A program made the translations under genes and the position numbers. From the NCBI GenBank assembly GCA_028823145.1, contig JAPKCA010000012.1, positions 1 through 36,425 on the forward strand: DNA of 36,425 nt, read 5' to 3'. The notes under the pieces were generated by a model. The model was given only the letters and a program-made list of their open reading frames with translations, ran no database searches and was not told where the DNA came from. Origin of the DNA: Flavobacteriales bacterium. Its GTDB lineage: Bacteria; Bacteroidota; Bacteroidia; Flavobacteriales_D; Sanyastnellaceae. Positions within the stretch are counted from its first letter, which is position 1, and each line of letters opens with the position of its first letter. Shown in pieces: positions 26,634 through 34,113 of the stretch.

Positions 26634-28352
26634 ATGCAATTGACGGAACAAGAACGTATTCGCCGAGAATCCTTGGTTGAACTGCGCAAGCTCGGGATAG
26701 AGCCCTATCCGGCGGCGGCTTTTGGTGTGACTCACCGCTCACGCCAACTCACATCATCGTTCGAAAACGGTCTTCATGTGACCCTCGCTGGGCGCTTGAT
26801 GACCCGTCGAATTATGGGTAAAGCTTCGTTCGCAGAGCTTCAGGATAGCGAAGGCACTTTTCAGTTGTACCTCAACCGCGATGAGATGTGTCCGGGGGAG
26901 GACAAGACGTTGTACAATACGGTTTTTAAAAAGCTATTGGATCGTGGTGATTTTATTGGCGTCTCCGGTGAAACATTCACCACCCAAACAGGCGAACAAA
27001 GCGTGTTGGTTCGAGAGCTGAAAGTGCTATCCAAGTCCCTGAAACCACTTCCCGCTGTTAAGGTGGATGAAAATGGCCAGGTCCACGACGCCTTTGCAGA
27101 TCCCGAATTGCGTTACCGGATGCGCTATGTGGATTTGGTGGTCAACCCCCAAGTGCGGGAGACTTTTGAAGCGCGTTCGCGCATCATTCGTACCATGCGA
27201 GAGTCCTTCGATCAACAAGGTTGGTTGGAAGTGGATACGCCCATTTTGCAAGCCATCCCGGGTGGGGCCGCTGCGCGTCCATTCAGCACACACCACAACG
27301 CTCTCGATATTCCGCTTTACTTGCGCGTTGCCCCTGAGCTGTACTTGAAGCGACTCATCGTTGGGGGATTTGAAGGAGTGTATGAATTCTCTCGCAACTT
27401 CCGGAATGAAGGAATGGACCGGACCCACAACCCTGAGTTCACCATGCTGGAGTTGTATGTCGCGTACAAAGACTACCCCTGGATGATGGAAATCATCGAA
27501 AACCTCATCGCCGATGTCTGCAAGTCCGTTCACGGGAAAACCCTAGCCACTTTGGGAGGTCAGGAAATTGATTTTACCCCTCCTTTCAAGCGTGTGACCA
27601 TGCGCAACGCTATCCTGGAGCATGCCGGGGTGGATATCGATGGGAAAAATGAAGCTGAATTGCGTGCTGAATGCATTCGGATTGGGATGAGCACGGATGA
27701 TAGCATGGGCAAGGGAAAGCTCATTGATGAGTTGTTCGGAGAAAAATGTGAGCACCACTATGTGCAGCCCACCTTCATCATCGATTATCCCGTCGAAATG
27801 TCACCGCTCACCAAATTGCATCGCGATAACCCTGAATACACTGAGCGATTTGAGCTCATGATCAACGGCACGGAAATCGCCAACGCCTATAGCGAGCTGA
27901 ATGACCCGATTGATCAGCGTGAGCGGCTTGAGGAGCAGTTGAAATTGGGCGCCCGCGGTGACGATGAGGCCATGTTCATCGACCAAGATTTTCTTCGCGC
28001 TTTAGAATACGGCATGCCCCCAACCAGTGGCGTGGGAATTGGGATCGACCGGTTGGTGATGATGCTGACCAACCAGACTTCCATTCAGGAGGTTTTGCTC
28101 TTCCCGCAAATGCGCCCTGAGGTTTTTGAATCAGCCCCTGATTTAAAGGCCTTGGAAAATCTTGGCATTCCGACCGACTGGACGGAGCATTTAACGGCCG
28201 CTGGCTTTGATTCCCCCGAAGCAATCGCAGCTGTCTCGCCCGCCGGGTTGCGTGAAAAGATGAACGGATTCCGAAAGAAAAACAAATTGACTTTACCGGC
28301 CCTCTCACTAGAAGAAGTGGAGGCATGGTATACATCCATTACCAAAGCTTGA
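26634..28352 (+). CDS. lysS: LysS, class II lysyl-tRNA synthetase
   Basis: A 572-residue enzyme that charges tRNA-Lys. The N-terminal OB-fold (about residues 50-150) precedes the class II catalytic core with motif 2 FRNEGMDRTHNPEFTMLE and motif 3 GVGIGIDRLVMML. The start was moved to ATG 26634, giving MQLTEQERIRRESLVELRKL as in other LysS proteins. The core would normally end shortly after LLFPQMRPE; here about 76 more residues follow (FESAPDLKALENLGIPTDW to ITKA), resembling a helix-hairpin-helix-like tail that I recall in some Bacteroidetes enzymes. A MIP18-family gene follows after 6 nt. Confidence 0.97.
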   Translation: MQLTEQERIRRESLVELRKLGIEPYPAAAFGVTHRSRQLTSSFENGLHVTLAGRLMTRRIMGKASFAELQDSEGTFQLYLNRDEMCPGEDKTLYNTVFKKLLDRGDFIGVSGETFTTQTGEQSVLVRELKVLSKSLKPLPAVKVDENGQVHDAFADPELRYRMRYVDLVVNPQVRETFEARSRIIRTMRESFDQQGWLEVDTPILQAIPGGAAARPFSTHHNALDIPLYLRVAPELYLKRLIVGGFEGVYEFSRNFRNEGMDRTHNPEFTMLELYVAYKDYPWMMEIIENLIADVCKSVHGKTLATLGGQEIDFTPPFKRVTMRNAILEHAGVDIDGKNEAELRAECIRIGMSTDDSMGKGKLIDELFGEKCEHHYVQPTFIIDYPVEMSPLTKLHRDNPEYTERFELMINGTEIANAYSELNDPIDQRERLEEQLKLGARGDDEAMFIDQDFLRALEYGMPPTSGVGIGIDRLVMMLTNQTSIQEVLLFPQMRPEVFESAPDLKALENLGIPTDWTEHLTAAGFDSPEAIAAVSPAGLREKMNGFRKKNKLTLPALSLEEVEAWYTSITKA

Positions 28353-28358
28353 TCCATT

Positions 28359-28670
28359 ATGCCCGCTTCATTCAATCAAGCCACTGTGATCGCCGTTCTG
28401 AAAACCATTCACGATCCGGAAATTCCCGTTGATATTTATGAATTGGGCCTCATTTACGAAGTGAAAATAACGGATGATGGATTCGTTCATGTGGAGATGA
28501 CGTTGACATCGCCCAATTGCCCCGTGGCTGAAAGCCTGCCTGTTGAGGTTGAAGACAAGGTTGCTGGAATTGAAGGTGCGACCGGAGCAAAGGTCAACAT
28601 CGTGTTTGATCCGCCGTGGACGCAAGATTTAATGAGCGAAGAGGCCAAACTAGAACTCGGTTTTCTGTGA
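28359..28670 (+). CDS. MIP18/DUF59-family Fe-S assembly protein (SufT/PaaD-like)
   Basis: A 103-residue protein of the metal-sulfur cluster biosynthesis (DUF59) family. The hallmark DPEIPVDIYELGLIYEV spans residues 21-37, and TSPNCPVAESLP (about 49-60) holds the reactive cysteine position. Proteins of this family aid Fe-S cluster maturation; in many Bacteroidetes the gene sits inside the suf operon, but here it is about 23 kb away from it, between lysS and dxr. Its TGA overlaps the GTG start of dxr (GTGA), indicating coupling. Confidence 0.92.
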   Translation: MPASFNQATVIAVLKTIHDPEIPVDIYELGLIYEVKITDDGFVHVEMTLTSPNCPVAESLPVEVEDKVAGIEGATGAKVNIVFDPPWTQDLMSEEAKLELGFL

Positions 28671-29836
28671 CACAGGACGATCAACATACGCGTGGTATTG
28701 CGATTTTAGGCAGCACTGGATCTATTGGCACCCAAGCTTTGGAGGTCATTCGAGAACAAAGGGAACATTTGCATGTTGAAGTTCTCACCGCTCACCAAAA
28801 CGCAGCGCTGCTGATTCAGCAATCCAAGGAGTTTCAACCCAACACCGTTGTGATTGGTGATTTAGCGAAACTGAAAGAGGTGAAGGACGCCTTGTTTGAT
28901 GATGGCATCAAGGTCTATGGCGGGGCAGAAGCCTTGGAGCAAGTCGTAGAAATGGAGGGCATTGATATGGTCCTCACCGCTCTTGTTGGAGCCGCCGGAT
29001 TGCGGCCAACCCTTCGCGCAATTCGCGCTGGAAAGCCCATTGCATTGGCCAACAAAGAAACCCTCGTCGTCGCTGGGGCTTTGGTGATGGCCGAAGCAAG
29101 GGCTGCGGGAGTCGATATTCACCCGGTTGATTCCGAACACAGTGCGATTTATCAATGCTTGGCTGGAGAACTCCTCAATCCCATTGAAAAAATCATCCTT
29201 ACCGCTTCAGGGGGGCCGTTTCGTGGAAAAAGTCGCGCCGAACTTTTAAATGTAACCAAGGCCCAGGCCCTGCAGCATCCCAATTGGTCCATGGGGGCGA
29301 AAATCACCATCGATAGCGCGTCCATGATGAACAAGGGCCTGGAAGTCATCGAAGCGAAGTGGTTGTTTGATTTGAAGATGGAGCAGGTAGAAGTCGTCGT
29401 GCACCCCCAAAGCATTATTCATAGTTGCGTCCAGTTTCAAGACGGATCTATCAAAGCACAAATGGGCTTGCCTGATATGAAATTACCCATCCTTTACGCG
29501 CTTGGTTATCCGCGACGACTCGCCAATGATTTAGAACGCTTCGATTTCTTGAACTACCCGCACCTCACTTTTGAAAAGCCCGATATGGATGCCTTTCGAA
29601 ATTTGGCTTTGGCATTTGAGGTTGGACATAAGGGCGGAAATGCTCCTGCCATCTTAAATGCTGCAAACGAGGTGGCGGTCGCTCGGTTTTTAGCGGATGA
29701 AATCACCTTTATTCAGCTGACAAATGTGGTAGAGCACGCATTGCAAAATGTGGATTGGGTGTCCAACCCCAACTTGGACTCCTTGGTCCAATCTGACGAA
29801 GAAGCCCGGATCAAAGCCGGCGAATTCCGGTCTTAA
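28667..29836 (+). CDS. dxr: Dxr (IspC), 1-deoxy-D-xylulose 5-phosphate reductoisomerase
   Basis: A 389-residue enzyme of the MEP isoprenoid pathway, converting DXP to 2-C-methyl-D-erythritol 4-phosphate with NADPH; it is the target of fosmidomycin. The NADPH loop is GSTGSIGTQ (residues 15-23); LANKETLV, the metal-site SEHSAIYQCL, TASGGPFR and ASMMNKGLEVIEA are all present. The frame is open from 28616, but the GTG at 28667 gives a normal length and overlaps the upstream stop as GTGA. In relatives rseP often follows; here dxr ends convergent with frr, the two TAA stops sharing a TTAA. Confidence 0.96.
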   Translation: MTQDDQHTRGIAILGSTGSIGTQALEVIREQREHLHVEVLTAHQNAALLIQQSKEFQPNTVVIGDLAKLKEVKDALFDDGIKVYGGAEALEQVVEMEGIDMVLTALVGAAGLRPTLRAIRAGKPIALANKETLVVAGALVMAEARAAGVDIHPVDSEHSAIYQCLAGELLNPIEKIILTASGGPFRGKSRAELLNVTKAQALQHPNWSMGAKITIDSASMMNKGLEVIEAKWLFDLKMEQVEVVVHPQSIIHSCVQFQDGSIKAQMGLPDMKLPILYALGYPRRLANDLERFDFLNYPHLTFEKPDMDAFRNLALAFEVGHKGGNAPAILNAANEVAVARFLADEITFIQLTNVVEHALQNVDWVSNPNLDSLVQSDEEARIKAGEFRS

Positions 29837-30396
29837 ACCGTCATGATATCCACTTCCTTCGCGGCTAAGACGGTGTCAATTTGCTTCACGTAGCTATCGG
29901 TCACCGCTTGAATTTGTGCTTCACCGTCTTTGGTTAAATCTTCACTTAGACCGTCTGCTTTGGCAGATTTCATAAAGTCATTGGCATCTTTCCGGGCGTT
30001 GCGAATTCCCACACGCGCATGCTCTCCTTCAGCCCTCGCGCGTTTCGTTAATTCACGCCGACGTTCCTCTGTCAATGCCGGGATGTTGATTAAAATAGAT
30101 TCCCCATTGTTCATCGGGTTGAGGCCCAAATTCGCATTGATAATAGCCGTTGCAATGGGGTCGAGCATTGATTTCTCCCAAGCCTGAACCGTCAGAGTTC
30201 TAGCATCCGTCGAATTGACATTGGCCACTTGGCTCAGCGGGGTTGTAGTACCATAATACTCCACTTTAACGCTGTCCAACATGGCTGGATGCGCCTTGCC
30301 CGCGCGCACCTTGGTTAATTCGCTTTCCATGTGCTTAATCGCCTTGTCCATGGCCTCACGTGCCATTTCCAATGCCATTTCAATTTCCTCGGTCAT
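29833..30396 (-). CDS. frr: Ribosome recycling factor
   Basis: A 187-residue factor that, with EF-G, splits post-termination ribosomes. It shows the expected three-helix-bundle plus small domain layout: KVRAGKAHPAMLDSVKVEYYG, TPLSQVANVNSTDARTLTVQAW, and LTEERRRELTKRARAEGE. Length is typical. It starts 12 nt after the pyrH stop, the common pyrH-frr pair. Its stop codon overlaps the dxr stop by four bases. Confidence 0.97.
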   Translation of the reverse strand: MTEEIEMALEMAREAMDKAIKHMESELTKVRAGKAHPAMLDSVKVEYYGTTTPLSQVANVNSTDARTLTVQAWEKSMLDPIATAIINANLGLNPMNNGESILINIPALTEERRRELTKRARAEGEHARVGIRNARKDANDFMKSAKADGLSEDLTKDGEAQIQAVTDSYVKQIDTVLAAKEVDIMTV

Positions 30397-30408
30397 CAGT
30401 TCCTAGGT

Positions 30409-31206
<798 letters not shown>

Positions 31207-31219
31207 TCATTAACAGACT

Positions 31220-32047
31220 TTAATCCAATGCTTCGCGGCAAAATCCAGTCAACACAGCATCTGCATTTCCCGACTTTACGTATTGAGCGACGCTGACTTT
31301 GTTGTCCTTGATGAACAGTTGATTGACCAAAGTGGCTTCCTTGAACCATTTCTTCAATCGTCCTTCAGCAATCTTTTCTGCCATTTCTTCTGGCTTGCCT
31401 TCTTGAATGGCCAATTCTTTTCCAATGGCCCGCTCCTTCTCAATCAAGTCTGCGGGAATCGTCGTCTCATCCAATGCTACTGGAGCCATCGCTGCCGCTT
31501 GCATTGCTACATCGCGTCCCACTTCAGCATCAACAGCTGTAGAGAATCCGACCAACGTAGCCAATCGGTTTCCAGGGTGGATATATGCCGCAACCTGTCC
31601 TCCGCTTAAAGTTTGGAATGCGCTCACGTCTATCTTCTCGCCAATCTTTCCAATTTGCTCCGTGATTTTCTCAGCAACGGTAAAACCCGCGCCAGGATAA
31701 GTCTGCTCCATCAGAGCTTCCTTCGAAGTCAAGTTCGCGTTCAACGCCAAATCAAGCAATGTTTGTGCAACGCCAACGAATTCATCATTCTTCGCTACAA
31801 AATCCGTTTCGCAGTTCAATGACAAGAGAACACCGAAGCTTCCTGCTGCATTGGTCGCTGCCAACACGGCCCCTTCACCTGTTTCGCGGTCACCGCGTTT
31901 GGCGGCGACTTTCTGTCCCTTCAGGCGTAAAATTTCAATCGCCTTATCAGAATCACCTTCGGCTTCTTGGAGTGCGTTCTTGCAATCCATCATGCCAGCT
32001 CCGGTTTGCTTCCGGAGGTTGTTCACTTCTGCAGCTGTGATGCTCAT
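31220..32047 (-). CDS. tsf: Elongation factor Ts
   Basis: A 275-residue nucleotide exchange factor that regenerates EF-Tu-GTP. The N-terminal UBA-like domain reads ITAAEVNNLRKQTGAGMMDC and the EF-Tu-contacting motif TDFVAKNDEF lies at residues 81-90. The frame is open to 32077, but ATG 32047 gives the normal start. The 71-nt gap after rpsB contains a small GGCGG/CCGCC hairpin (32066-32083) without a U-run, which may tune expression relative to rpsB. A strong terminator follows. Confidence 0.97.
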   Translation of the reverse strand: MSITAAEVNNLRKQTGAGMMDCKNALQEAEGDSDKAIEILRLKGQKVAAKRGDRETGEGAVLAATNAAGSFGVLLSLNCETDFVAKNDEFVGVAQTLLDLALNANLTSKEALMEQTYPGAGFTVAEKITEQIGKIGEKIDVSAFQTLSGGQVAAYIHPGNRLATLVGFSTAVDAEVGRDVAMQAAAMAPVALDETTIPADLIEKERAIGKELAIQEGKPEEMAEKIAEGRLKKWFKEATLVNQLFIKDNKVSVAQYVKSGNADAVLTGFCREALD

Positions 32048-32118
32048 GAGTTGTATGTTTTGATGGGCGGAGGTCAACCCGCCACACGTTCAATGCTTAG
32101 TGTTTTTTTGGTCTCAGA

Positions 32119-32979
32119 TCAGTCTTCCGACTTCTCTGCTCCTTTTTTTTCCTCCTTGGGAGCTGCTTCCTTCACCGCAACTTCCTCAGCAACTTCCTCA
32201 GCAACCGCCTCAACAACCGCCTCGGGAGCTTCAGCTGCCTCTGCTTTCGCTTTACTCGCCGCAATTGCAGCATCCTGTGAGTCCTTATCCGCCTTCCGTT
32301 CCTGCAATCCTTCCGCTACAGCTTGAACCAAAGAGTCCAAAACCAAAGCAATGGAAAGACTCGCGTCATCATTGGAAGGAATCGGGAAGTCGACTGGACG
32401 TGGGTCCGAATTCGTATCAACCATAGCAAATACCGGGATCCCCAACTTTTTGGCCTCAGCCAAAGCAATGTGCTCTTTGGTTACGTCCACAATAAAAATA
32501 GCTGCTGGAATCCTCGTCAAATCGGTGATAGAACCAAGGTTTTTTTCCATTTTTGCACGCTGACGGCTTACTTGCAAACGCTCACGCTTGGACATGGTGT
32601 TCAATGTGCCGTCCTGCGACATCTTATCGATTTGCGACATCTTGCGAACCGCTTTACGAATGGTCGCAAAGTTGGTCAACATTCCGCCGGACCAACGCTC
32701 CGTTACATACGGCATCCCGACTGCCTTGACGCGCTCAGTAACAACCTCCTTGGCTTGCTTCTTTGTCGCAACAAATAAAATCTTTTTTCCGCTCTTTGCG
32801 ATTTGTTTCATCGCTGCCGCTGCTTCGTCCAGCTTGACGCTCGTCTTATGCAGATCTATGATGTGGATTCCCTTCTTCTCGGTGAAGATGTAGGGAGCCA
32901 TGTTTGGGTTCCACTTGCGCTTGAGGTGGCCGAAGTGCACTCCGGCTTTGAGCATTTGCTCGAAAGATGTTCCTTCCAT
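32119..32979 (-). CDS. rpsB: Ribosomal protein S2
   Basis: A 286-residue 30S protein. The S2 core is clear: EQMLKAGVHFGHLKRKWNP, VATKKQAKEVV, RWSGGMLTNFATIRK and PVFAMVDTNSDPRPVDFPIPSNDDA. The core ends near residue 230; the last 55 or so residues form a low-complexity Ala/Glu/Lys/Val tail (EAVAEEVAEEVAVKEAAPK and similar). It is followed by tsf, the usual pair. The 154-nt upstream gap holds a candidate terminator and two tandem hairpins. Confidence 0.97.
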   Translation of the reverse strand: MEGTSFEQMLKAGVHFGHLKRKWNPNMAPYIFTEKKGIHIIDLHKTSVKLDEAAAAMKQIAKSGKKILFVATKKQAKEVVTERVKAVGMPYVTERWSGGMLTNFATIRKAVRKMSQIDKMSQDGTLNTMSKRERLQVSRQRAKMEKNLGSITDLTRIPAAIFIVDVTKEHIALAEAKKLGIPVFAMVDTNSDPRPVDFPIPSNDDASLSIALVLDSLVQAVAEGLQERKADKDSQDAAIAASKAKAEAAEAPEAVVEAVAEEVAEEVAVKEAAPKEEKKGAEKSED

Positions 32980-33019
32980 GTTTACTTTCCTTGATTAAGT
33001 CAACTCCTTGGTAGCCAAA

Positions 33020-33053
33020 TCGCACTTTGCGAGGTGAGTCCAAAAAGTTTGGA
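33020..33053 (-). promoter_or_regulatory. Tandem hairpins in the rpsB leader
   Basis: Two perfect small inverted repeats lie 41-74 nt before the rpsB start: TCCAAA/TTTGGA with a 3-nt loop (33039-33053), then TCGCA/TGCGA with a 3-nt loop (33020-33032). Ribosomal protein operons often carry leader structures bound by their own product; S2 regulation here is inference. Confidence 0.4.
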
Positions 33054-33103
33054 TGCTAAACAGCAATAAATAGTGATAATACGTTCGTTTCAATTTTTCG
33101 GTA

Positions 33104-33127
33104 GAAAAAGCTGTCCGCAACTCTTCC
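33104..33127 (-). terminator. Candidate terminator or attenuator after rpsI
   Basis: Seven bases after the rpsI stop the leftward RNA can form a 10-bp stem, GGAAGAGTTG against CAGCTTTTTC with a CGGA loop, using several G-U pairs. The five U residues sit inside the 3' arm, so it is a weak terminator, perhaps giving partial read-through to rpsB. Confidence 0.4.
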
Positions 33128-33133
33128 AAACGA

Positions 33134-33520
33134 TTAACGCTTGGAGAACTGAGACTTCTTCCGGGCTTTCTTCAGTCCGAATTTTTTACGCTCTACCATA
33201 CGTGGATCGCGTGTAGTCAAGCCGTGTTGCTTCAATACCGGCTTCCATTCAGGGTTGATTTCAATCAACGCTTTGGAAATCGCTAGGCGCACCGCTTCAG
33301 CTTGTCCCGTCACTCCACCACCATCGACATTGACCTTGATGTCATATTGACCGGTGGTCTCCGTCAACATAAACGGTTGATTGATTTTGTACTGAAGTAC
33401 TGAGGTTGTGAAATAGGCGTCTAATTCGCGCTTATTTACGGTCACCGCTCCTTTGCCCGCCTTCATATAGAGACGTGCTACTGCGGTTTTACGACGGCCA
33501 GATGTGTTGATTACTTCCAT
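33134..33520 (-). CDS. rpsI: Ribosomal protein S9
   Basis: A 128-residue 30S protein with the expected N-terminal block (NTSGRRKTAVARLYMKAG), GGGVTGQAEAVRLAISKAL and the basic C-terminus ending SQFSKR that reaches the P-site tRNA. It starts 23 nt after the rplM stop and forms the standard rplM-rpsI pair. Nothing is unusual in length. Confidence 0.98.
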   Translation of the reverse strand: MEVINTSGRRKTAVARLYMKAGKGAVTVNKRELDAYFTTSVLQYKINQPFMLTETTGQYDIKVNVDGGGVTGQAEAVRLAISKALIEINPEWKPVLKQHGLTTRDPRMVERKKFGLKKARKKSQFSKR

Positions 33521-33543
33521 GCGGGTGATTGGTCAGTCTGAGG

Positions 33544-33993
33544 TCAGGCGTTGAATGTGATTAGCTCAGGTTGCTGAGCTTCGTATTTATGGTCTGGGCC
33601 TACCACAACGTGCAAGTTGCGGAATATGGCGCGTCCTAATGTGTTTTTAGGCAACATGCCGCGAACAGCATCTTCCATCATAGCAAAAGGCTTGCGGTTC
33701 ATTTGCTCACGAGCAGAACGCTTGCGTTGTCCACCGGGATATCCAGTATAACGGATGTATTCTTTCGATTCCCACTTGTTTCCGGTCAAAACAATCTTCT
33801 CCGCATTGACGACAATGACATAGTCACCACAGTCAGCGTGAGGCGTGAAATTCGTCTTGTGCTTGCCGCGAAGGCGCTTTGCGACCTCAGAGGCTATGCG
33901 GCCCAAAGTCTGGCCTTCAGCATCAACGAGCAACCACTTTTTGTCAGCATTCTCCTTATTGGCAGAGATTGTCTTGTAGCTCAAAGTATCCAC
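33544..33993 (-). CDS. rplM: Ribosomal protein L13
   Basis: A 149-residue 50S protein starting at a GTG codon; the resulting MDTLSYKTISANK is the usual Bacteroidetes L13 N-terminus, which supports this start. Conserved blocks are VDAEGQTLGRIASEVAKRLRG, DYVIVVNAEKI, YTGYPGGQRKRSA and VRGMLPKNTLGR. It is the first gene of the rplM-rpsI transcript and has a 44-nt stretch between promoter box and start that begins with a strong hairpin. Confidence 0.98.
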   Translation of the reverse strand: MDTLSYKTISANKENADKKWLLVDAEGQTLGRIASEVAKRLRGKHKTNFTPHADCGDYVIVVNAEKIVLTGNKWESKEYIRYTGYPGGQRKRSAREQMNRKPFAMMEDAVRGMLPKNTLGRAIFRNLHVVVGPDHKYEAQQPELITFNA

Positions 33994-34018
33994 GGTGAGT
34001 GTATTGAATGTACGATTT

Positions 34019-34037
34019 CACCCCAAAATTGGGGGTG
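34019..34037 (-). promoter_or_regulatory. 5'-terminal hairpin in the rplM leader
   Basis: CACCCC (34019-34024) pairs perfectly with GGGGTG (34032-34037), and flanking A-T pairs can lengthen the stem with one unpaired base. On the leftward transcript it lies directly after the -7 box, so it would sit at the very 5' end of the mRNA. No U-run follows, making a terminator for the upstream gene less likely than a leader element. Confidence 0.5.
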
Positions 34038-34045
34038 CGAAGATA
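34038..34045 (-). promoter_or_regulatory. Promoter box (TATCTTCG) of rplM-rpsI
   Basis: The minus strand reads TATCTTCG, matching TAnnTTYG, with a TTG about 20 nt upstream as a possible -33 element. It is 44 nt before the GTG start of rplM. Confidence 0.5.
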
Positions 34046-34113
34046 GCAAACGGATGTTTACAACCCAAGCCCAGGTGTGGACAAAAAATAATGCGTTGGA
34101 GATTCGCGCGCCT

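Noticed and set aside
27027-27533. A 168-codon minus-strand frame inside lysS
   Set aside because: Opposite conserved class II synthetase motifs; composition and lack of motifs indicate a shadow.
28616-28666. Upstream extension of dxr
   Set aside because: It overlaps the DUF59 coding region out of frame; GTG 28667 gives normal length and a coupled start.
29810-29840. Palindrome-like CCGG-rich sequence at the dxr/frr junction
   Set aside because: Short and imperfect; the TTAA stop overlap is the only firm feature.
31967-32326. A Ser/Ala-rich plus-strand frame resembling a secreted protein
   Set aside because: It is the antisense of the Ala/Glu-rich tail of S2, which explains the composition.
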